From CAZULF01 sp964621215 (GTDB lineage Bacteria; Pseudomonadota; Gammaproteobacteria; UBA1113), in contig CAZULF010000095.1 of assembly GCA_964621215.1 (NCBI GenBank), positions 1 to 8,252 on the forward strand: a stretch of 8,252 bases of DNA. The letters are read 5' to 3'. Positions 1 to 5,542 of this stretch are shown piece after piece (the first letter of the stretch is position 1; each line of letters begins with the position of its first letter). The position numbers and the translations under genes were made by a program. The notes under the pieces were generated by a model. The model saw only the letters and a list, made by a program, of their open reading frames with translations. It was not told where the DNA came from and ran no database searches.

Positions 1-93
1 ATAACTTGGATAGGCAATCACCGCTAATATGCCTAAAATAATAATGGTAACGATCAACTCCATCAGAGTAAATCCTGCAGATTTTCGTATCAT
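1..93 (-). CDS. Type IV pilin-like protein, N-terminal fragment (runs off left edge)
   Basis: Only the first 31 codons are present; the gene continues beyond position 1. The visible protein begins MIRKSAG, then FTLMELIVTIIILGILAVIA and YPSY. This is a class III (type IV prepilin) signal: a short basic leader ending in Gly, the PilD cleavage point before Phe, Glu at mature position +5, and an unbroken hydrophobic helix that anchors the subunit and packs in the pilus core. The AYPSY ending of the helix resembles PilE-type minor pilins, but too little is visible to name it. I chose the ATG at 91-93 because AGGA lies five bases before it; the ATG at 97-99 has AGG directly abutting it. It starts 14 bases after the FimT-like gene stops, so the two are very probably one minor-pilin operon for pilus assembly or DNA uptake. 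Confidence 0.85.
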   Translation of the reverse strand, partial: MIRKSAGFTLMELIVTIIILGILAVIAYPSY

Positions 94-107
94 ACTCATC
101 CTATTTG

Positions 108-656
108 CTAACAAATAATCTCTTCTCCGCTCGCATTAATAACACCACCTCGTGGTGTTTGTGGTGCAAAACGCGCGCGGCCTGATTTGTTGATAATAAT
201 ACCACGAGTTTGCGACATGTCATCAGATTGTATGCAATAAACCAAGGTGCCATTTTGCTGATTACCCAATCCATGGGGGGTAAATTCGATATAGTGCTGC
301 GCTCCAAAACCTTGCCAGCGTAATTGTCCAACTTGGATGGGGTCTTGTATGCGAAGTATATCCTGCTCATTACTGACTTGATGTGTGCCGTTGCGATCAA
401 CAAACAATAGCATGCCATTTTGCCAGGAAGAGCTGCAATGGTATTGATCAGCGCTTGGGCACAGAATGACGACTACATTGCGTTTAATGGCTTCATTACG
501 GCCAAATTGAATCATATTGTGCAAGCGCCAAATGGTGGTATCGGCTCGAGTATTATCCATATAATATCCCATCATGGGTAAACCCAATGCTAGCATTAGC
601 CCTATAATAGCTAAAGCCACCAACATTTCGATCAAACTAAATCCTGCATTTCTCAT
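108..656 (-). CDS. fimT: FimT/GspH-family type IV minor pseudopilin
   Basis: A 182-residue prepilin-like protein, normal length for FimT/GspH. It opens MRNAG|FSLIEML: a five-residue leader, PilD cleavage after Gly5, Glu at mature +5 (E10), then a hydrophobic helix to about residue 27. The globular part has the FimT pattern: a helix carrying FGRNEAIKRN (51-60), then VVVILCPS with C66, C74, a Trp-x-x-Gly (W78, G81) and LLFVDRNG (83-90). C141 and the C-terminal C182 could form a second disulfide after C66-C74. The start is supported by GAGGT five bases upstream (662-666). Family members prime or cap type IV pili, and some bind DNA during natural transformation; which role applies here cannot be read from sequence. 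It is the first visible gene of a minor-pilin cluster and is transcribed divergently from nadE. Confidence 0.88.
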   Translation of the reverse strand: MRNAGFSLIEMLVALAIIGLMLALGLPMMGYYMDNTRADTTIWRLHNMIQFGRNEAIKRNVVVILCPSADQYHCSSSWQNGMLLFVDRNGTHQVSNEQDILRIQDPIQVGQLRWQGFGAQHYIEFTPHGLGNQQNGTLVYCIQSDDMSQTRGIIINKSGRARFAPQTPRGGVINASGEEIIC

Positions 657-684
657 TTTTTACCTCATGACTACATTTATATTT

Positions 685-696
685 TATGTTAACATA
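685..696. promoter_or_regulatory. 12-bp perfect palindrome between divergent fimT and nadE
   Basis: TATGTTAACATA is a perfect self-complementary 12-mer in the very AT-rich segment between the two divergent genes. It lies 29 bases upstream of the fimT ATG, close to where that gene's promoter should be. It could be a dimeric regulator site, but AT-rich palindromes of this length also occur by chance, and no -35/-10 pair could be fixed with confidence. Confidence 0.3.
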
Positions 697-709
697 TATT
701 TTCTCCCAT

Positions 710-744
710 GTAGCCTGGATGAAGCGCAGCGGAATCCAGGCTAC
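710..744. repeat. REP-like inverted repeat upstream of nadE
   Basis: GTAGCCTGGAT (710-720) and ATCCAGGCTAC (734-744) are perfect 11-bp inverted arms around a 13-base GC-rich centre. The element matches a widespread family of short intergenic palindromes in proteobacteria whose translation gives peptides such as SLDEAQRNPG. It is clearly more GC-rich than the flanking DNA. It ends 45 bases before the chosen nadE start and has no T-run, so it is not a good rho-independent terminator. Its presence argues against the longer in-frame nadE starts at 574 and 667, which would translate the repeat. Confidence 0.75.
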
Positions 745-789
745 AGAGCAGAATTGTCAAAAGCCCCTGCTCTATGGCATCATGCTTGC

Positions 790-2430
790 ATGGACACATC
801 TTCATCAAACAAAAAAACGCCGGTTACCATCGCTTTAGCCCAGCTAGATATGACTGTGGGCGATATTGAGGGTAATACTCAAAAAATTATTCATTACGCG
901 CACGAAGCTCGCGATCGTTTACATGCTGATTTAGTCGTATTTCCTGAATTAGCTATTTGTGGGTATCCGCCAGAAGATCTTTTATTTCGCGATGATTTTC
1001 ATCAAGCCATTGAAGCTGCCTTGCAAACTATTTTAACGGCAGTGAATGATATCGATATCATTGTTGGACACCCGCTTAAAACTCCGCGTGGTATTTTCAA
1101 TGCAGCGAGTTATATTCGACAAGGCAAAATTATTGCTACCTATTCCAAACAAGAATTACCTAATTACGGTGTATTCGATGAAAAACGTTATTTCACTGCT
1201 GGAACACAAGCTACTCTGGTTGAATTTCATGGCTTCAACATCGCTCTCACTATTTGCGAAGATTTATGGCATGAAAAAGTTACTAAACAGGCGAAACAGG
1301 CGGGGGCAGATTTAATTATTTCCATTAATGCCTCGCCATTTGATCGTGAAAAAATTGCTTTGCGGCAAGCTACCATTAAACAACACATTTCTACTTATCA
1401 TATACCCACTCTTTATGTTGCTACCGTGGGTGGTCAAGATGATTTGGTCTTTGATGGTGGTTCTTTCGCTATGAATGCACACGGCCAGATTATGTTACAA
1501 GCCCCTTATTTTAAAGAAGCATTAGTTTCCGTTTCACTTGATAAGCATGGCGAGCCTTATTTAGGTGAAATCGAATCCACTCCCGATGCTGATGCGGCGA
1601 TGTATCAAGCCTTGGTGTTAGCGGTAAAAGATTATGCGAGAAAGAATGGCTTTACTAGCGCTTTATTAGGCTTATCCGGCGGCATAGATTCCGCATTAGT
1701 GGCTTGTATTGCTGCTGATGCTCTGGGCGCAGCTAACGTACATGCTCGATTGTTACCTTCACGTTATACCGCAAATATGAGCAATGAAGATAGCGTTGAA
1801 TTGTGTCAAAATTTAGGAATACCCTACAGCGAAATCTCTATCGAACCGACATTTCAGGCATTTACTGCCAGTTTAAGCAAAGAGTTTCAAGGTCTGCCAC
1901 CAGATATCACTGAAGAAAACTTACAGGCCCGTTGCCGCGGAACTTTATTAATGGCAATTTCTAACAAGAAAGGTTCATTGCTGTTAGCCACGAGTAATAA
2001 AAGCGAAACTGCCGTAGGTTATGCCACGTTGTATGGCGATATGGCAGGTGGTTTTTCTGTGATTAAAGATATTTATAAAACTGAAGTCTATCGCTTAGCG
2101 GCTTATCGTAATCAATTATCTCCTGTTATTCCTCTGCGCATCATTGAACGTGCACCCTCTGCTGAATTAGCACCCGATCAAAAAGATGAAGATAGTTTAC
2201 CACCCTACTCCGTATTAGATCCGCTGCTAAAAGCGTTTTTAGAGCAGGACGCAAGTTTGCAAGATCTAGTTGCGCAAGGGTTTGATGAAGCGACGGTACG
2301 TAGGGTTTTAAAGATGATTTCACGCAGCGAATATAAACGTCAACAAGCTGCCCCAGGACCAAAAATTTCAGTACGTGCTTTTCATAAAGAGCGGCGTTAT
2401 CCTATTAGCTGTAAGTTTAATGGGGGATAA
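790..2430 (+). CDS. nadE: Glutamine-dependent NAD+ synthetase
   Basis: A 546-residue cytoplasmic enzyme that makes NAD+ from deamido-NAD+ and ATP, using ammonia released from glutamine; it is the last step of NAD biosynthesis. Residues about 11-260 form a nitrilase-fold glutaminase with the Glu-Lys-Cys triad: E53 in VVFPELAICGYPPEDLL, K120 in YSKQELPNYGVFDEKRYF, and C156 in ALTICEDLWH. Residues about 270-546 form the synthetase, with the PP-loop SGGIDS (296-301) that binds ATP pyrophosphate and the conserved LLATSNKSE, YGDMAGGFSVIKD and RAPSAEL segments. Length is normal for the two-domain bacterial form. I start at ATG 790, which gives MDTSSSNKKT before the first strand; no clear Shine-Dalgarno is visible. 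The frame is open back to 574, but that extension would run antisense through fimT and through a REP-like repeat. No terminator is evident after the stop. Confidence 0.96.
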   Translation: MDTSSSNKKTPVTIALAQLDMTVGDIEGNTQKIIHYAHEARDRLHADLVVFPELAICGYPPEDLLFRDDFHQAIEAALQTILTAVNDIDIIVGHPLKTPRGIFNAASYIRQGKIIATYSKQELPNYGVFDEKRYFTAGTQATLVEFHGFNIALTICEDLWHEKVTKQAKQAGADLIISINASPFDREKIALRQATIKQHISTYHIPTLYVATVGGQDDLVFDGGSFAMNAHGQIMLQAPYFKEALVSVSLDKHGEPYLGEIESTPDADAAMYQALVLAVKDYARKNGFTSALLGLSGGIDSALVACIAADALGAANVHARLLPSRYTANMSNEDSVELCQNLGIPYSEISIEPTFQAFTASLSKEFQGLPPDITEENLQARCRGTLLMAISNKKGSLLLATSNKSETAVGYATLYGDMAGGFSVIKDIYKTEVYRLAAYRNQLSPVIPLRIIERAPSAELAPDQKDEDSLPPYSVLDPLLKAFLEQDASLQDLVAQGFDEATVRRVLKMISRSEYKRQQAAPGPKISVRAFHKERRYPISCKFNGG

Positions 2431-2528
2431 TCCCGTCGTCCCGCTATTTATTAGGTAAAATAGGTTGTTATCCAATACAGAGCCCATCAACTTTGTAAAG
2501 GTTACGTAATATATCGTTAAGGTTTAAA

Positions 2529-2537
2529 TGTTATACT
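2529..2537 (+). promoter_or_regulatory. Extended -10 promoter for the glycosyltransferase gene
   Basis: TGTTATACT is a match to the extended -10 form TGnTATAAT with one mismatch, ending 38 bases before the likely ATG at 2576. No good -35 hexamer lies 16-18 bases upstream, which is typical of extended -10 promoters. It implies that the downstream gene has its own transcript of about 30 leader bases rather than depending on read-through from nadE. Confidence 0.5.
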
Positions 2538-2575
2538 AGCATAATTACACTACTCTCAAATAGAGCTACGCCGTG

Positions 2576-3697
2576 ATGACTACTATATCGACCAAAAACC
2601 ATTTTAAAATTTGGTTCGGGAAATTACCTAACCTTCATAAAAATCACTTAATCGATTTTAAACGCCTGCATACGGATACATATATTAAGTTATTATACGA
2701 CAAATCGTTATTAACGGATGAAGAACATCGAGATTTAATCAGTTTTTGTATGCATTTTGATATCGCCCTTATTGATCTCAGTGAAATACATCCCGCCGAT
2801 GAAACAGAAGAAAAGTTACTTCTTATGGCTAAATTAGAAATTAAATATTATGCAGAAGGTAACTCTGGTTGTTTAGCTGCTGCTTCTGATATTCTGCGTG
2901 TTTTTAAAGAATGTCTCTCCTGGGGAATTTATACTGATTTTGATGTGACATTTAAATCGAAGATTGAACAAGCGAAGATCGCTTTAGGCACTGAAGATGT
3001 AATATTACACGTAATTAATCGGTTGGATGATTTAAATAGTGCTTCGCATCCCGCCCGTTACAGCTTTTTTGTCAACAATGATTTATTAGCAGCAACCCCT
3101 GAGTGTGTATTTATCACGACAATTAAGCAAAGCATGCTTGAAAGCTATGCAATGCTTATACCCCTAGACACACTCTCTGTATTTGACGCTACTGATGATA
3201 CATTTATCACTTCTTCACAAATCGATGTTTATTGGAAATCTAATATAACATTATTCTCTCATTATCGTTCTAGAGACTCACTCCTTTTTGAACACATTGT
3301 GACAAATACGTCTGGCCCAGGTTTATATAGTCAAATAATAGAAGAGAAACATCCTGAATTCGTAAGTAAATACAGCGACGGAAAAATGGTACTTGACAAT
3401 CCCGCTGTAATGAAACATTTCAGTAACGAGTCGCTTTTCAGAAATGTTGCATACGTTAATCACAATCTTTGGCTTCCTGCAACCAAGCGTTCAGTTAATG
3501 TCGAGCTAAATGTTCCTTTGCTAGAAACGTATGAGGTATTAACTTGGGAGGAGATACAACTTGCTAAAACAGACTCTATATCATCCATGCACGATCAGCT
3601 TGCCAAAAAGACAACTGATTTTGGGCTATTCAAGAATGATAAAAGCGACAACGTAGTTCCTGCGATTCTATCCGTGCAAACCGACCTCTCTCCGTAA
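2576..3697 (+). CDS. Putative TcdA/TcdB-type (GT44-like) DxD glycosyltransferase, candidate effector
   Basis: A 373-residue protein (numbers here count from the adjacent GTG at 2573, add one). I read it as a GT-A fold glycosyltransferase of the large clostridial toxin type. Residues 11-19, FKIWFGKLP, resemble the toxins' first strand with its sugar-nucleotide-stacking Trp (W14). AAASDILR (102-109) is followed by GIYTDFDV (118-125); D106, R109 and the DxD pair D122/D124 have the same spacing as TcdB D270, R273, D286 and D288. Later come FFVNNDLLAA (165-174), an Asn region as in TcdB N384, TSGPGLY (246-252), matching the toxin SGP segment, and LTWEE (323-327), a possible equivalent of W520. There is no signal peptide, translocation or binding domain, so it would need a secretion system. 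ATG 2576 is preferred over GTG 2573; the Shine-Dalgarno is weak. It ends seven bases before the convergent DUF1284 gene. Fold call fairly sure; sugar and target unknown. Confidence 0.75.
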   Translation: MTTISTKNHFKIWFGKLPNLHKNHLIDFKRLHTDTYIKLLYDKSLLTDEEHRDLISFCMHFDIALIDLSEIHPADETEEKLLLMAKLEIKYYAEGNSGCLAAASDILRVFKECLSWGIYTDFDVTFKSKIEQAKIALGTEDVILHVINRLDDLNSASHPARYSFFVNNDLLAATPECVFITTIKQSMLESYAMLIPLDTLSVFDATDDTFITSSQIDVYWKSNITLFSHYRSRDSLLFEHIVTNTSGPGLYSQIIEEKHPEFVSKYSDGKMVLDNPAVMKHFSNESLFRNVAYVNHNLWLPATKRSVNVELNVPLLETYEVLTWEEIQLAKTDSISSMHDQLAKKTTDFGLFKNDKSDNVVPAILSVQTDLSP

Positions 3698-3704
3698 ACA
3701 AATC

Positions 3705-4112
3705 TTAATTTTCCAAAAACTTCGTTAAAATCTTTTCGCAAATTCCGAATTTTTTCCAGCTGCAGGTTTCGCATGTATGTTCGAATTTTTCTAGCGTCAT
3801 GTGCTCGGCAATACGTTGTTTCGCTTCTCCCCAAGTCAATACTTCTCCCGCTTGCAAACCCAAGGCTTCGGCATGCTTTGCATCAAGATCGGCAATGAGC
3901 GCTTGTGATTCACAGTTTAAATCGCGTTTATGAGGGCACGGTTTGCAAATAGAATCGGTGTGAGAGACAACTTCGATGGGAGTGTTCTCGCCGCCATCAG
4001 CATTTAACTGCGCGGCGATTTTATCGTAATTACGAATGAACGATGCAGAATAACCTTTGCCGGTATAACACAATGTGCATAAGAAATGATGAGGACGGAA
4101 TTGGATAGTCAT
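3705..4112 (-). CDS. Cysteine-rich DUF1284 family protein
   Basis: A 135-residue soluble protein of the DUF1284 (COG3543) family, whose function is not established. The family signature is clear at the N-terminus: RPHHFLCTLCYTGKGYS (6-22), then SICKPCP (55-61). Eight cysteines fall in pairs: C12-x2-C15, C56-x2-C59 with C67, and C114-x2-C117 with C125, plus H8 and H9. This arrangement suggests bound metal, zinc or iron-sulfur, which is inference. I start at ATG 4112, where the family homology begins. The frame continues up to ATG 4151, but that extension reads MPAQAGIQ, the translation of a REP-like palindrome, and is very probably not protein. No clear ribosome binding site precedes either start. 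It lies 46 bases after bioY on the same strand, so co-transcription is likely, and faces the glycosyltransferase gene with only seven bases between stops. Confidence 0.85.
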   Translation of the reverse strand: MTIQFRPHHFLCTLCYTGKGYSASFIRNYDKIAAQLNADGGENTPIEVVSHTDSICKPCPHKRDLNCESQALIADLDAKHAEALGLQAGEVLTWGEAKQRIAEHMTLEKFEHTCETCSWKKFGICEKILTKFLEN

Positions 4113-4128
4113 ATTGAAGCTTTTTTGT

Positions 4129-4154
4129 TGGATGCCAGCCTGCGCTGGCATCCA
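4129..4154. repeat. REP-like palindrome between bioY and the DUF1284 gene
   Basis: TGGATGCCAGC (4129-4139) and GCTGGCATCCA (4144-4154) are perfect 11-bp arms around the four-base loop CTGC. On the minus strand it encodes the well-known spurious start MPAQAGIQ seen where such repeats run into open reading frames. The hairpin is strong and lies within the presumed bioY-DUF1284 transcript. On the minus strand it is followed by ACAAAAAAG rather than a T-run, so it is not a canonical terminator, though it could stabilise the upstream bioY message. Confidence 0.8.
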
Positions 4155-4158
4155 GTAC

Positions 4159-4728
4159 TTATTTCGATTTCCAAAAATGTTTGCTCAGCGCAGCTAACAA
4201 TACTAACTTTAGTGTTTCCGTCAATAAAAACGGTTTAATACCGACTAACCAAGCCATGTGCCAACCCATGAGTTGCGCCAAACGGGTTGCGCCAAACGCA
4301 AATATCACCACCGCAGCTAATGCCCCAGCTATAAAACTACTAACTAGGCCTTTGCCCCAGCCATTTTCTGCTAAATAGCCACATAACCCTGCTGCAGGTA
4401 AAAAGCCGATTAAGTAGCCGCCAGTGGGTCCCATGAAAACGGGCAAGCCAGCATAAAATTCTGCGAAAACTGGCAAACCACATGCACCAGCGACCAAATA
4501 GCTCATCACCGTTGCCATACCTAATCGGCTACCGTAAGCTAAACCAATTAAAATGACAGTAACACTTTGAAAAGTCAAAGGAACCGGTTGAAATGGAATC
4601 GCCAATTGAGCAGATGCAGCCAGTAATACCGTACCAATAATCATCAGTACGAAGTTTTTTAGGACATTCTGTTGAGATGGAATGAAAATACTACGTAATG
4701 GTTGATTCAAACTAAATGTATGTGCCAT
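4159..4728 (-). CDS. bioY: Biotin transporter BioY (ECF transporter S component)
   Basis: A 189-residue, very hydrophobic inner-membrane protein, the usual size for BioY, the substrate-binding subunit for biotin uptake. About six membrane segments can be seen (roughly 25-43, 52-68, 70-86, 103-120, 128-147, 160-180). The family signature is complete: PFQPVPLTFQS (45-55) and GLPVFAEFYAGLPVFMGPTG (84-103) running into GYLIGFLPAA. Near the C-terminus PFLLTETLK (166-174) stands where many BioY proteins have PF-x-x-GD-x-x-K. ATG 4728 is supported by AGGAG at 4735-4739. No BioM ATPase or BioN is adjacent; solitary BioY proteins either work alone or share a housekeeping EcfA/T module. It leads a two-gene unit with the DUF1284 protein and is divergent from the toxin-antitoxin pair. 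Confidence 0.94.
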   Translation of the reverse strand: MAHTFSLNQPLRSIFIPSQQNVLKNFVLMIIGTVLLAASAQLAIPFQPVPLTFQSVTVILIGLAYGSRLGMATVMSYLVAGACGLPVFAEFYAGLPVFMGPTGGYLIGFLPAAGLCGYLAENGWGKGLVSSFIAGALAAVVIFAFGATRLAQLMGWHMAWLVGIKPFLLTETLKLVLLAALSKHFWKSK

Positions 4729-4799
4729 GGTGCTCTCCTAGAATTTGGCTTTGTTCAATGGCAAAGAATATATCATAGATCGAACAATAGCGTCATCTG

Positions 4800-4828
4800 T
4801 TTACACTTGATTTTTTCACCTGGATAAA
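4800..4828 (+). promoter_or_regulatory. Candidate sigma-70 promoter for the toxin-antitoxin operon
   Basis: TTTACA (4800-4805) and GATAAA (4823-4828) are separated by 17 bases and match the -35 and -10 consensus at five and four positions. An alternative pair is TTGATT (4807-4812) with TAAACT (4830-4835), also 17 apart. In both cases the inverted repeat at 4830-4852 sits at or just after the -10, where a bound antitoxin would block RNA polymerase. Confidence 0.4.
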
Positions 4829-4829
4829 C

Positions 4830-4852
4830 TAAACTAGTATTAAACTAGTTTA
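4830..4852. promoter_or_regulatory. Inverted-repeat operator of the antitoxin-toxin operon
   Basis: TAAACTAGT (4830-4838) and ACTAGTTTA (4844-4852) are perfect 9-bp arms about a 5-base spacer. The site lies immediately before the GGAGG ribosome binding site of the antitoxin gene and overlaps or adjoins the predicted -10. Phd-type antitoxins bind such palindromes through their N-terminal domain and repress their own operon. That this site serves that role here is inferred from position and symmetry. Confidence 0.65.
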
Positions 4853-4864
4853 TTGGAGGCCGCA

Positions 4865-5104
4865 ATGCAAACTGTTGGTGCATTCGATGCAAAAACTCAT
4901 TTTTCAGCCTTATTGGATAAGGTAGAAGATGGCGAACAAATCATTATTACTAAACATGGCCGACCTGTTGCCAAGCTAATTCCTATCGTCAGTGTAGATC
5001 GGGAAAAAACTCGCCTTGCGATTGCACGACTTAATGTGCTGAAAAAGAACCATACCCTCGGAGGGATCGATTGGAAAACCTTACGGGATGAAGGTCGCAA
5101 ATGA
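4865..5104 (+). CDS. Phd/YefM-family antitoxin of a type II toxin-antitoxin pair
   Basis: A 79-residue antitoxin, typical of the family. Residues 1-45 form the PhdYeFM DNA-binding and dimerisation domain: VGAFDAKTHFSALLDKVEDG followed by the hallmark IIITKHGRPVAKLIPI. The charged C-terminal part (about 46-79), ending IDWKTLRDEGRK, is the region that usually wraps the toxin and blocks its active site; this W-x-x-LR-x-EGR ending is common in antitoxins paired with VapC. I start at ATG 4865, preceded by GGAGG five bases upstream (4855-4859). A longer reading from TTG 4853 would translate the ribosome binding site itself and is rejected. The stop TGA overlaps the toxin ATG in ATGA, so translation is probably coupled. 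Confidence 0.9.
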   Translation: MQTVGAFDAKTHFSALLDKVEDGEQIIITKHGRPVAKLIPIVSVDREKTRLAIARLNVLKKNHTLGGIDWKTLRDEGRK

Positions 5105-5511
5105 AATCTTTCGTATTAGATACCTCAATCACTATGGCTTGGTGTTTCGCCGACGAATCGACTTCTGCTACCGATCAATTATTGGATAGCATGGTATCGA
5201 CCATCGCCTATGTCCCCTCGTTATGGGTATTAGAAGTGGGTAATGTACTAGTCGGTGCAGAAAGAAAAGGACGTATTTCTTATTCTGACATTACCGAATT
5301 TTTTACTCTGCTTGAAAATATCAATATTCGCGTGGATACTGAAAACTCAATACAAAATGGGCAAAAAATTGCTGCGTTGGCTAAAAGCTACAATCTAACA
5401 ACCTATGATGCCGCCTATTTGGAATTGTCTATGAGACTAGGGATTCCTTTGGCAACAAAAGATATAACCCTAAGTAAAGCGGCAACGACTGTAGGTGTCA
5501 CAGTTCTATAG
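5101..5511 (+). CDS. vapC: VapC-family PIN-domain ribonuclease toxin
   Basis: A 136-residue PIN-domain protein, standard size for VapC toxins, which cleave tRNA or rRNA and stop translation when freed from antitoxin. The acidic metal-binding site is complete: D7 in FVLDTS, E45 in LWVLEVGNVL, D103 in TTYDAAYLEL, and D121 in LATKDITLSKAA. The fold therefore looks catalytically competent. Its ATG overlaps the antitoxin stop by four bases and no separate promoter is visible, so expression depends on the antitoxin message. It converges on the large minus-strand gene with 31 bases between stops. The RNA target cannot be inferred from the sequence. Confidence 0.92.
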   Translation: MKSFVLDTSITMAWCFADESTSATDQLLDSMVSTIAYVPSLWVLEVGNVLVGAERKGRISYSDITEFFTLLENINIRVDTENSIQNGQKIAALAKSYNLTTYDAAYLELSMRLGIPLATKDITLSKAATTVGVTVL

Positions 5512-5542
5512 TTTACATTATAGCCTACAACACCAAAGACTT

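Noticed and set aside
574..789. In-frame extension of nadE upstream to ATG 574 or ATG 667
   Set aside because: It would lie antisense to fimT or translate the REP-like repeat, and the NadE family homology begins just after the ATG at 790.
2424..2475. Possible terminator after nadE (GGATAA with TTATCC)
   Set aside because: The six-base arms are separated by a very long AT-rich loop and are not followed by a T-run.
2515..2530. PmrA-like box upstream of the glycosyltransferase (repeated TTAA)
   Set aside because: The two TTAA cores are seven bases apart; the Legionella/Coxiella PmrA repeats I know have about eleven-base periodicity.
4113..4151. Longer DUF1284 protein starting MPAQAGIQQKSFN
   Set aside because: The extra residues are the translation of a palindromic repeat; the family signature starts at the ATG at 4112.
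4780..4810. BirA-type biotin operator upstream of bioY, suggested by TGTTTACAC
   Set aside because: Only one half-site resembles TTGTAAACC/GGTTTACAA; no partner half-site occurs at the required spacing.
4853..4864. TTG start adding four residues to the antitoxin
   Set aside because: The TTG overlaps the GGAGG ribosome binding site that serves the ATG at 4865.
5488..5535. Weak hairpin CTATA/TATAG between vapC and the large gene as a bidirectional terminator
   Set aside because: Five AT-rich pairs with no T-run on either strand are too weak to call a terminator.
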